The translations under genes were made by a program, and so were the position numbers. The notes beneath the pieces are model-generated. The model was not told the origin of the DNA, did not search any database, and saw only the letters and a list, made by a program, of their open reading frames with translations. Below, piece after piece: positions 27,401-35,576 of a DNA stretch of 64,000 nt (position 1 is its first letter; every line of letters begins with the position of its first letter). Location: the NCBI GenBank assembly GCA_028283655.1, contig JAPWKE010000003.1, positions 1,550,001-1,614,000 on the forward strand, given 5' to 3'. This DNA is from Acidobacteriaceae bacterium (GTDB lineage Bacteria > Acidobacteriota > Terriglobia > Terriglobales > Acidobacteriaceae).

Positions 27401-29005
27401 CGTCACCTGCGCAAAACGCTGGCGGAAGAACGCATACAGCGGACGCGGCGACTTCGCCAGGAACGCCAGCGGCGTGTCATCTCCCATCGACCAGACTGCG
27501 TCCTTACCGGTCGCAGCCATCGGCTTCAGGATCATGTTCACGTCTTCCTTCGTGTATCCGAAGCCCTTCTGCAGACGCTGCAGCTCTTCCCCAACAGCCG
27601 TTTCCCCCGCAGCAATCGCTTCTAGCGGAGTGTCTTCGGCCAGCTCGACGTACGTTGCGCGCACGTCGAACTCATCCAGCATCTCTTCGTTGTGATAGAT
27701 CTTGCGCTCGGCCATGTCCACGCCCAGCATCTCGCCGGGGCCAAGGCGGCCCGACTCGATCACCGTCGCCGGATCGAGGTCAACGAGACCCGCTTCCGAT
27801 CCTGCAACAACCAGACCATCGCTCGTAATCGCGTAACGGCAGGGGCGCAGACCATTGCGGTCAAGCGCAGCACCAACCACCACGCCATCAGAGAACGCAA
27901 TCGCGGCCGGTCCGTCCCACGGCTCGGCGACGTCCTGGTGGTACTTCAGGAACGGGTGGAAGCGCTTCACCATCGCAGGCGGCAACAACATACGGACCGC
28001 TTCTGCGATCGTGCGTCCGTTCTGCGAGATCAACTCAATCGTCTCGTCCAGCGAGGTCGAGTCCGTACCGTCCTTCGTCAGCACCGGCTTGCACTCTACC
28101 GGCAGCGACGAATCGCGAGCATCCATGCGTGAGCGATTGCCCCACACGGTGTTGATCTCGCCGTTGTGCCCCAGCTTGCGGCCCGGCTGCGCACGGTGCC
28201 AAGCCGGCAGCGTATTCGTCGCGTAACGCTGATGGAAGATCGCAAACGGCGTCACATACTCCGGCGACTGCAGGTCCGTGAAGAACTGCGGCAGCAGGCT
28301 GCCCATACACATGGACTTGTAGACCAGCGTCGTCGAGCTCAGCGAGCAGAAGTAACCTTCCACTTCACCGTTCTCCACGGCGCGCTCAAACTGCTTGCGC
28401 GCAAGATACAGGCGGCGCTCCATCGGACCAATGTCATGCTTGGACGCGTCCTTCACCAGCACCTGCTGAATCATCGGCATCGTCGAGCGGGCGATCTCAC
28501 CCAGCACCTCCGGCTTGGTAGGAACCTCGCGCCACGTCAACACTTCCAGCTCCTGCGAACGCAGGCAGCTTTCCACCACCGACTGCACATTACGTGCGGT
28601 CGCGGGCGTGAACAACATGCCCACACCCAGCGTCTGGTCGTCTTCCAGCGTCACACCGGCAGACTCCAGCAGCAGCTTGCGCGGCACGCCGGTCATAATG
28701 CCCACACCGTCGCTCGAAGAGCCATCCGCCGCCACCGCACCGCGATGCGCCAGGCGCGAAAGCGCCGTCAGGGCGTCGTCCAGAATTTTGCGGCTCGGCT
28801 TATACAGAGCACTCGCAACAAAGCCCACGCCGCACGAATCGTGATCGAACATGGGATCAATCAAGGTCTTAAACGACGAAAGCTTTCCCGCACCGGCCGT
28901 AATGGCCTTAGCCGAGCCAATCACGGCACGCGTCATGGTGGGAGAGAGCTGTTCTTGTGCGCCGCTCATGGGAGCGCGCAGGTCGTTGAACTGATTATCG
29001 GCCAT
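24407..29005 (-). CDS. gltB: Glutamate synthase large subunit
   Basis: This 1532-residue enzyme makes glutamate from glutamine and 2-oxoglutarate. The glutaminase nucleophile is C58 in HDSCGVGFVA, so a propeptide of 57 residues would be removed. The FMN/synthase domain contains the 3Fe-4S ligands in CxxxxxCHLNTCPTGIATQ, and GEGGQLPGHKVSG is the typical synthase-domain loop. The C-terminal beta-helix region has GGTVVILGRIGINFGAGMTGG. No small subunit gltD is in the window. A good -10 element (TATAGT) ends only 5 bp before the ATG, so the transcript may be leaderless. Confidence 0.96.
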   Translation of the reverse strand: MADNQFNDLRAPMSGAQEQLSPTMTRAVIGSAKAITAGAGKLSSFKTLIDPMFDHDSCGVGFVASALYKPSRKILDDALTALSRLAHRGAVAADGSSSDGVGIMTGVPRKLLLESAGVTLEDDQTLGVGMLFTPATARNVQSVVESCLRSQELEVLTWREVPTKPEVLGEIARSTMPMIQQVLVKDASKHDIGPMERRLYLARKQFERAVENGEVEGYFCSLSSTTLVYKSMCMGSLLPQFFTDLQSPEYVTPFAIFHQRYATNTLPAWHRAQPGRKLGHNGEINTVWGNRSRMDARDSSLPVECKPVLTKDGTDSTSLDETIELISQNGRTIAEAVRMLLPPAMVKRFHPFLKYHQDVAEPWDGPAAIAFSDGVVVGAALDRNGLRPCRYAITSDGLVVAGSEAGLVDLDPATVIESGRLGPGEMLGVDMAERKIYHNEEMLDEFDVRATYVELAEDTPLEAIAAGETAVGEELQRLQKGFGYTKEDVNMILKPMAATGKDAVWSMGDDTPLAFLAKSPRPLYAFFRQRFAQVTNPAIDPLRESVVVSLHSRLGPWAHMLDKHATLPGLTMESPFLSLGQMAALRAGEYPHKEDLRLEELKCTFAPNFSLEQATDQLAREAVELVRSGVRLLILTDRGANAQALPVPMAMATGIVHEALVQAGLRTLCGIAVEAGDARDIHHMAVLLGYGAGAVCPWLALESAKALAPEDVNGEKLMLKSLDAGIAKVMSKMGISVVNSYRCAHLFDILGLHRSVVDRCFPGTPAPLSGVGFAELDRRLRLSWEAPAVDGAPVSDLPDYGWVRFRKSDVSEPHKWAPLNVKSLQTVMGSTRAGVPAEDPSSAFQIFSRAVDTTEPSTLRELMEIRPAGPELALDEVEKPDTLCHRFIASAMSLGSLSPEAHQTITAAMNMIGARSNTGEGGEDPAVYRPAGMAPQTPNGDGGSAVEANGSGGGAAVAELVQAPAVHTGVSLNNKIKQIASGRFGVTAEYLAHAEEIEIKVAQGAKPGEGGQLPGHKVSGLIARLRHAQPGVSLISPPPHHDIYSIEDLAQLIYDLKRVNPKAAVGVKLVSSMGVGTVAAGVAKAYADFIVIAGNNGGTGAAALSSIKYAGNPWELGLAEAQQQLRDSGMRGRVRLRADGGMSTARDVLVAALLGADEYAFGTAVLVALGCDMARQCHLNTCPTGIATQRPDLRAKFRGKPEHVVVLFQQIAADLQKLLAKFGLRSLEEAVGRVDLLEQVRFEGNLDLTPVLAQVGEGATRWMGGFNTRPGEDHPLDEPWTAPAIAAAKKGEPFYVKAEINNEHRSVGARLAGEAALLKVKGELESIDATFDLHGTAGQSFGSFAGTGTKIILTGQANDFVGKGLSGADLIIRAEGRAATESHEHVLLGNVALYGATAGRMFAAGRVGERFAVRNSGVTAVVEGAGDHACEYMTGGTVVILGRIGINFGAGMTGGSAWVWDIDGDILRDTRYHTEFLEAVTFEDATPEQQAGLNSLVKLHKELAHSKLAETMLAKWPAFAAQMVLFVPKPQA

Positions 29006-29530
29006 ACCACACTATACTTCGCATCAAGGTCCAGAGGAAACCTCGCCCGCGTATTTCCTATGGATTACGCCTGTTTCCGCTCAAATCGGCTCCTCCCCCA
29101 CCCCCTTCTCCCCGGCCGCTAATCGGCCCACTGCCCCCTTCGACAGCAATCGTTGTCAAAGATCCCACCATCGACAACGTATGTGGTATAAAAAATCACA
29201 ACACAGAAACATTTCCTCGCCTTCTTTACGGTACGTACGAGAATCCGGCGGGTACAGGGCATGCATCGCGCTCATCGACTCGCAACTTCAACTGTTGTCG
29301 TGAACAGCATTTGTTCGAGGTACTATGCGCTTCTTGCTTGGCACAAAGAACGGCCGCTGCCAGAAACTGCGCTTATTTCTCCGGCAAACAGCGACCGCAT
29401 GGACAACATCACCTGCATCTTTCCTGCGAGGTGCCCGTTGATTCGACTGACTGCTGCCCCGGCCGAGACTCCACGATCTGGCCTACGTTCTGCGGAACCG
29501 CGCCTCTCGCCGTGCGACCCCGGAAAGGAG
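29006..29530. other. Intergenic region between gltB and the sigma factor gene
   Basis: No convincing gene is seen in this 525-bp divergent interval. On the minus strand TATAGT (29016-29011) is a candidate -10 of gltB. On the plus strand TGGTATAAA (29184-29192) is a candidate extended -10 for the sigma factor gene, without a clear -35. The open frame upstream of 29531 is unlike a protein and probably untranslated leader. Confidence 0.4.
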
Positions 29531-30064
29531 ATGCTCACCGATGAGTCCCTTGCATTGCACCTGCAGACCGGGGACCCTCAGGCGTTTGAGCTGCTCTTTG
29601 CCAGGCACTCTGCCTCTGTCCGACGTGTCGCCGCCAGCATTCTCCGTGACGCAGGCGAAGCCGACGATGTCGTCCAGATTGTCTTCTTTGACGTACACCG
29701 CGCCATCAAGCTCTACGACGCCACCCGCGGCACACTCCGCACCTGGCTACTGCAGTACGCCTACCATCGCGCGTTGAATCACAAGCAGTCCCTGCAAAGA
29801 AAAGGCTTCTACAGCGGCTCCCCTCTGGAAGCGGCAGAAGCTCCGTCCACCCTGCGTCGTTCCCTGCTCCCAGCGGAAGCGGCACAGGCTGTTCGCCAGG
29901 CTATCTCGCACCTCACCGAAGATCAGCGTCGCACCCTTGAGATGCTCTTCCTGGAAGGTGCCGAAATGTCCGACGTAGCTCTGCAGCTTGGGCAAAACCT
30001 TTCCAACGTACGTCATCACTACTATCGCGGTCTTCGCAAGCTTCGCGACGTGCTGCAGGGCTAA
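29531..30064 (+). CDS. ECF-type RNA polymerase sigma factor
   Basis: This 177-residue protein has sigma region 2 (FELLFARHSASVRRVAASIL, then DAGEADDVVQIVFFDVHRA and GTLRTWLLQYAYHRALNH) and sigma region 4 (LTEDQRRTLEMLFLEGAEMS, then VALQLGQNLSNVRHHYYRGL). The start is uncertain: the ATG at 29531 gives the normal ECF N-terminus, but AAGGAG directly abuts it, and an in-frame ATG at 29399 would add 44 residues. There is no anti-sigma gene next to it; a small zinc-finger anti-sigma-like gene lies 7.6 kb downstream. Confidence 0.85.
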   Translation: MLTDESLALHLQTGDPQAFELLFARHSASVRRVAASILRDAGEADDVVQIVFFDVHRAIKLYDATRGTLRTWLLQYAYHRALNHKQSLQRKGFYSGSPLEAAEAPSTLRRSLLPAEAAQAVRQAISHLTEDQRRTLEMLFLEGAEMSDVALQLGQNLSNVRHHYYRGLRKLRDVLQG

Positions 30065-30105
30065 GGGTCCCGCACCGGACCCCGCCCTGCATCTCTGCGC
30101 ACCCT

Positions 30106-32167
30106 CTACTTCAGGTGCGACTGAAACCAATCCAATACATGCGTCAGCAGCGCTTCCTGATGGTCGCGTTCGGCAAACACATGCGGTTCACGCGGAAAGC
30201 GAATCATCTCCGCATCCCGGCCCATATAACGAAGCCCGTTGTAGAACTCCTCGCCCTGGAACGTGGGCACCCGGGTGTCGGCATCGCCGTGCACTACGAG
30301 AACCGGAGTCACGCAGTCGCTTAGATACGTCACCGGTGAGTGATCGCGGTACATTTCGCGGTGTGTCGCGAAGGGGCCGAAGTAGCCGTCGAGGAAACTT
30401 GGGGCGATGTCGGTGGTTGTCGCCATGGAGACCAGGTCTGTCACGCCAGCGCCGATAATGGCCGCTTTGAAACGATTCGTGTGCGTGATCGTCCACGACG
30501 TCATGAAGCCGCCGTAGCTCCAGCCACCGGCAACCATCTTGTCCTTGTCCGCGATGCCCTGCGCGACGACGTAGTCCGCGCCATCCATCTCGTCCTTGAA
30601 GTCGGCGCCTCCCCAGTCCTGGAAGTTTGCTTCCGTGAACGCGGTTCCCTGTCCATCGGAGCCGCGGGGGTTCGGCAGCAGGACAGCGAAGCCATGCGAG
30701 GCCATCATTTGGGCCCAGTCATGCCAGGAGCTTAGCCAGCCGGACTCCCAGTCGCCCTCCGGACCGCCGTGGAACTGCACCAGCGTCTTGTACTTATGGC
30801 CCTTGACGTAGCCTGCGGGGAGAACGAGCACACCATAGATGGTGCGGCCATCCACGCTGCTCTTCCAGGAGATCTCCTTCACCTGCCCGAGCTTCCACTC
30901 GCGCACCTGCGGATTCGTCTCGGTCAGCGTCGTCCACTTACCGGCCTCCAGCGTGTTCACTTCTGCCGGATGGGCCGAGGTTCCCGTGGCAAATGACCAG
31001 CGTTTTGCCGTCTTTGGAGACTTCGTAATCGCGCAGCGTCGACTCATGCTCCGAGACGACCTTGATCGCGCCTGTCTTCAGATCGACTTCGCCGACAACT
31101 CCCGTTGTACGGGCGACACCGCTGAAGAAGAGATGCTTGCCGTCGCCGCTCCACTCCCCGTGCTGCCAGGTAATGGGGAGGTTTGCGCCAACGATCTGCT
31201 CCTTCTTCGTGGCCACGTCGTAAAGAATGGGAACGCCGGTGATCGAGCGTTCGGTCATCTTGCTGTAGCTCAGGTAAGCGCCGTCTGGCGACCAGTGGAT
31301 CGGCATCGACATGGCATGCTCTGCGAGCGTTTGCTCGACCTGGCCGGTCGTGCTGCTGAGAATCTGGATCTTCGAGACGCGCCAGTAATCGTCGAGACGC
31401 GGGGTGGGCGAGATGCGCGTGAGGAAGTGCTTGCCGTCCGGCGACCAGTCGAAGTCGCAGAGGTTGCGATCGCCTTCGGTTACGAGCGTCGCGGTATGTG
31501 TCGCGAGGTCATAGACATAGAGGCGGTCGAAACGATAGTCAAAGTCCACGCGATAGTCGTCAACCTTCTTGTCCTTGCGCTCGCGCTCGGCTTTCGCGTC
31601 GGTATCGGTGCGCACAAAGGCGATCTTCGTTCCATCCGGCGACCACTTGAAGGTGGTGATGTTGCCGGGCAGATTTGTGAGAGGAACAGCCTCTCCTCCG
31701 CCCATGGGGAGCATCCAAAGCTGGTTCTCCTGCTTGGCATCCTTCGGCGCATCCTGCTCTTCTGCTTCCTTCAGCTCCGGGCGGGTTTCGACGCGCGCGA
31801 GCTTGAAGGGGATGGGGCTTTCGCCGTGCAGTTTGATGGGGTTTTTGCGGCGTGAGAGGAAGGCGATGGTCTTTCCGTCGGGCGACCAGCGCGGGAGCGA
31901 ATCTGCGCCATCGCCGGAGGTTAGCTGGCGTGCGGTGCCGGCCTGTCCGGCGTTGGTGAGCCAGAGGGTCTCCATCTTAGGCAATGTCGCGGGTTGCGGG
32001 GTGGTGACGGAGTAGGCGATCTGTGCGCCGTTGGGCGAAAGCTGCACTTCACCGACCTTTTTCAAGGTGACGACGTCATGCGGTGTGATGACTTTGTCCT
32101 GTGCCGAGGCGGCCATGGCCGTCACCGCAAAGAGTGCAGAACCCGCAAATCGAATCGAAGCGCGCAT
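30106..32167 (-). pseudogene. S9 family prolyl-oligopeptidase-type peptidase, frameshifted
   Basis: Two overlapping frames together make one secreted S9 peptidase. The N-terminal frame (30938-32167) has a signal peptide and WD40/PD40-like propeller repeats (SPNGAQIAY, SPDGKTIAF, SPDGTKIAF, SPDGAYLSY) and breaks off after SKDGKTLV. The C-terminal frame (30106-31047) resumes with FATGTSAHPAEV and holds the alpha/beta-hydrolase domain: nucleophile GGWSYGGF, Asp in HGDADTRVP and His in REPHVF. Dropping one base near 30994 joins them exactly. It is either a recent loss of function or a sequencing error; no slippery heptamer is present. GGGAGAGG precedes the ATG at 32167. Confidence 0.8.
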
Positions 32168-32251
32168 CAGAAACCTCTCCCAAACTCATGTTTTGAAACG
32201 ATTAAAACTACTACCGAAAAACTGGAAAACGTGCCTAACGGAGAAAAAAGT

Positions 32252-32277
32252 GGGATGCCCGTCTGACGGGGCATCCC
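32252..32277 (-). terminator. Rho-independent terminator after the TonB-dependent receptor gene
   Basis: A 9-bp stem (GGGATGCCC with GGGCATCCC) is followed on the minus strand by ACTTTTTTC, 24 bp beyond the receptor stop. Confidence 0.75.
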
Positions 32278-32300
32278 TAGCCGTGGTGGAGACAACGTCG

Positions 32301-35300
32301 TTAGAACATGTACTTCAGCGCGAACTGCATCTGGCGCGAAGTTCCGAAGCCGAGCGTGTTGCCAAAGGTGCTCGTCAGCTTACCGAAGTTTGTTGTGTTT
32401 CCAGGAGTCGTCCAAGCAACGTTCGGGAAGCCAAAGTTCGGATGATTGAGGATGTTGAAGAACTCGGCGCGGAACTCGAGCGTCTGTCCTTCAGTGAGCT
32501 TCGTGTTCTTCAGCAGAGCAAAATCCCACTGGTTGAACTTCGGCCCGTAGATGGTGTTGCGGGACGAGTTACCGAACGTGCCGGTAGCAGGTCTGCTCCA
32601 CGCAGCGGGATTCAGGTAGGTAATGTAGCCAGACGAATCGAATGTTCGGGCAAGATACTTGCCATTCGCGGGGTTAACGTCCGGGCGCTGATTGGTGTAG
32701 TTCTGGTTGCCGTAGGTGTTGATGCCAGACATAGCAACACTGGACGTTACACCGCTGCGGAAGATACCGAGCGAGTTGATGCCCCAACCTGTGGCAGCGA
32801 CACGAACCGGAGCAGGTGCGGTACCAAGGAAGCTATGACCTTCTCCCATTGGCAAGTCATAGAGCAGGCTGAAGCTCATGTTGTGACGGATGTCACCAGA
32901 ACCATTACCACGCTCTGAACGGATGTTGTTGACGTCCTGAGGATCGCTGGCATACAGACCCTGATCCTGGACGTCGTCGATGACGTGACCCCAGCTGTAG
33001 TTGCCGGTGAAATTCAGCGATTTACCCATGCGCTGCTTGACCTGCAGGTTCATGCCGCTGTAGCTGCTGAAGCCTGTGTTGGTCTGCAGATAGACATTGC
33101 CAAACTTCGTGTTCGGACGCACTGTAGCGTTCTGAGCGAAGAGGTTTGCATTCTCCTGGCGCCAGAGATTCACGCCATGGTTGCCAACGTAGCCCAACTG
33201 AACACCGGTGCTCTTGCCAATCTGCTGGGCAACACTGATGTTCCACTGAACCGAGTAGATGTCAGGCTTCGAGGTGGGAAAGCCATACACCGTGGGAGCA
33301 GGAGCTACGCCTGAAGACAGATAGTTGTTATACGGATAGGAAAGACCAGGGCTGGTCGTCTGCGTCAACTGAAGGTTGCCACTTACGTTGTTCAGAGGCA
33401 CATTGTAAGAGCCAAAACCTACCGGATATGCCTGATAGAAGATACCTGAGCTGGCACGAATGACCGTGGTGGGCGTTGCAGAATAGGCCAAGCCAACGCG
33501 AGGCCCGAAGTCACGATAGTTGGTCTTGAAGTAGCCCTGGCCCGGGTTCATCAGGCTGGCCGTGATGGGGTCGTACGACTGTGTTGCATAGAACTTATCG
33601 TGAGGCACAGAAGCAACATCCCAACGTAGACCATAGTTAATGGTCAACTTCTGGTCGATCTGCCAGCTATCCTCAACGAACATTCCATACTGGGTAGCAC
33701 GCGTTCCGTGTCCGGGGTTACCGGCAGTCTGCGTTACCGTCTGGAGGGTATTGTTTTCAAAAGCCAGAACATTTGCATAAGCAGCTACGCCTGTCGTAAT
33801 GCTTTGGGAGTTCAACTGGATGCGATAGATTGTGCCGCCCCACTTGATCGTGTGGTGTCCCTTGACCAGGGTCATCTGGTCACCCCACTGGTAGCTGTTG
33901 TTGTTGCTGAGAGAGTTGCCACGCGAGCCAACAACTGTATCCATACCCGAGATCGAAACCTGCGGAATAGCTTCTGAAGAATCCAGACGGCTTGCCCAGC
34001 GCTGGAAGCCCATCAGGAAGTTGTTCAAGAAGTTGGGGTTGAACGTGTGTGTTTCGTTGATCGCGATGTTCGTTGTACGAAGCGGAACATTCTGATGGTC
34101 ATTGAGACCAAGAGCCGTTGTTGTTACCCCAAACAGAACGCCTGTCGTCGCAGAGTCATTGATGTTTGCACGGACAAACATCGAATCCTTCGGAGTGAAG
34201 TTGTAGTCAACACGGATACTCCCCGTATTCTCCGCAACATTCGTGTTGCCAACAGTGGTGTAGCTCGCCAGGTCGGGATTGGTCGAAAGCACATTCGTCG
34301 ACGTCGGCAAGTTGGCAAGGATCGGTGCGAGTTCAGGATGAGCAGCGAGAGCCGTGGCGCGAGCAGCATTGCTCAGTACCGTTCCAGTGCCCGGAATACC
34401 AATGATCTGGCGCGAACCTTCGTAGTTTGCGAAGAAGAACGCCTTGTTGTGAATGATCGGGCCGGTGAAGTTGCCACCAAAGTCGTTGTAGCGGAACTCG
34501 GGCTTCGTGGTGCGCGAGAAGTAGTTACGTGCATCCAGCGCATCGTTGCGGAAGAAGTCATACGCTTCGCCGTGGTACTTGTTGGTACCCGACTTCGTAA
34601 CAACGTTCACAAGCGAACCTGCAGCACGGCCGTACTCTGCCGGATAGCCGCTGGTCTGTGCGCGGAACTCCTGAATTGTCTCCAGCGAACCGGTCAGCAG
34701 GCGCGAACCGCGCTCGTAACCATTTGCCATGTAAGGCTGGTCAACACGCGAAGCATCGACACCGTCAATCGAGTACTGATTATGTACCGTGTGAAGGCCG
34801 TCGAAGCTGATATCCGAGATATAGCGCGAGCGGGCCACGGCACCGGGAGTCAACAACGAGAGGCGAGCGTAGTCGCGACCGTTGATTGGCAGATTCGTGA
34901 TCTGCTTGTCCGTGATCGTTGCGCCCAACGAAGAGTCTGTAGAGTCAAGCATCAGCGAATTGGCATCAACGGTAACGCTTTCAGAGGCAGAGCCAACCAG
35001 AAGCGATACGTCGATACCATTGGTGACTGCAGCCTGCAGCGTGATGTTCTTGACGTCCTTACCTTCAAAGCCAGCGGACTCTACGTGCAGGGTATAGACG
35101 CCGGCTTCAAGGTTAGGGAACACATAAAAGCCTGAGTTGCTGCTCTTTGTCGTGCGTTCGACACCCGTGGCGGTGTTCCGCAGCACGATCTTCGCGTTGG
35201 GAATGACGTTCTTTGACGGGTCCGTGACAGTGCCGGACAATCCGCTGAACGCCTGCGCCGCCATGTACGCCGTGGTGCTGACAGCAAAGAGAGATGCACA

Positions 35301-35327
35301 TAAGAATCGTGAAAATTGCTTTCGCAA
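32301..35327 (-). CDS. TonB-dependent receptor with carboxypeptidase-regulatory-like domain
   Basis: This 1008-residue outer-membrane protein has a signal peptide (FLCASLFAVSTTAYMAAQA) and an N-terminal CarboxypepD_reg-like fold (SGLSGTVTDPSKNVIPNAKI). A plug domain follows with LPINGRDYARLSLLTPG, IDGVDASRV, IQEFRAQTSGYPAEYGRAAG and VVTKSGTNKYHGEAY. The rest is a long beta-barrel ending in an aromatic residue, FALKYMF. This is the Oar-like class abundant in acidobacteria, probably for uptake of large glycans or peptides. The start is a TTG five bases after GAGGAGG. The frameshifted S9 peptidase is downstream and an intact S9 peptidase is divergent. Confidence 0.93.
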   Translation of the reverse strand: MRKQFSRFLCASLFAVSTTAYMAAQAFSGLSGTVTDPSKNVIPNAKIVLRNTATGVERTTKSSNSGFYVFPNLEAGVYTLHVESAGFEGKDVKNITLQAAVTNGIDVSLLVGSASESVTVDANSLMLDSTDSSLGATITDKQITNLPINGRDYARLSLLTPGAVARSRYISDISFDGLHTVHNQYSIDGVDASRVDQPYMANGYERGSRLLTGSLETIQEFRAQTSGYPAEYGRAAGSLVNVVTKSGTNKYHGEAYDFFRNDALDARNYFSRTTKPEFRYNDFGGNFTGPIIHNKAFFFANYEGSRQIIGIPGTGTVLSNAARATALAAHPELAPILANLPTSTNVLSTNPDLASYTTVGNTNVAENTGSIRVDYNFTPKDSMFVRANINDSATTGVLFGVTTTALGLNDHQNVPLRTTNIAINETHTFNPNFLNNFLMGFQRWASRLDSSEAIPQVSISGMDTVVGSRGNSLSNNNSYQWGDQMTLVKGHHTIKWGGTIYRIQLNSQSITTGVAAYANVLAFENNTLQTVTQTAGNPGHGTRATQYGMFVEDSWQIDQKLTINYGLRWDVASVPHDKFYATQSYDPITASLMNPGQGYFKTNYRDFGPRVGLAYSATPTTVIRASSGIFYQAYPVGFGSYNVPLNNVSGNLQLTQTTSPGLSYPYNNYLSSGVAPAPTVYGFPTSKPDIYSVQWNISVAQQIGKSTGVQLGYVGNHGVNLWRQENANLFAQNATVRPNTKFGNVYLQTNTGFSSYSGMNLQVKQRMGKSLNFTGNYSWGHVIDDVQDQGLYASDPQDVNNIRSERGNGSGDIRHNMSFSLLYDLPMGEGHSFLGTAPAPVRVAATGWGINSLGIFRSGVTSSVAMSGINTYGNQNYTNQRPDVNPANGKYLARTFDSSGYITYLNPAAWSRPATGTFGNSSRNTIYGPKFNQWDFALLKNTKLTEGQTLEFRAEFFNILNHPNFGFPNVAWTTPGNTTNFGKLTSTFGNTLGFGTSRQMQFALKYMF

Positions 35328-35576
35328 ACTGGCCTCCTCAGAACGATCGAGTCAAGGCCTGCATCGCGTTCGGCTCAGCACATATTCGTTGTGCTGTAGC
35401 GTCGCGGTACATTCGCAGCCTCGCAAAATTCCTTCTGTACTGTGAATTGCCGCAGGGAGATGAATTTTGTACCAAGTGAGGCAACTTTTTTCTGCGTGGT
35501 ACATTTTGCCGCCTCGAACTGCATATCCAGTACGCCTACATCCGCTTGCTTTTGCGGAACTTCGAGGAGGATTTTC

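Noticed and set aside
24284-27625. A 1113-codon open frame on the plus strand
   Set aside because: Antisense to gltB; Arg/His/Gln-rich without any motif, a typical shadow.
30985-31000. Programmed frameshift in the S9 peptidase
   Set aside because: The junction has no slippery heptamer, stimulatory stop context or clear pseudoknot; a plain insertion or sequence error fits better.
35400-35510. Repeated GGTACATT words near receptor and peptidase promoters (also about 57860)
   Set aside because: The same word occurs inside coding regions (30349, 49230), so the recurrence is probably chance.
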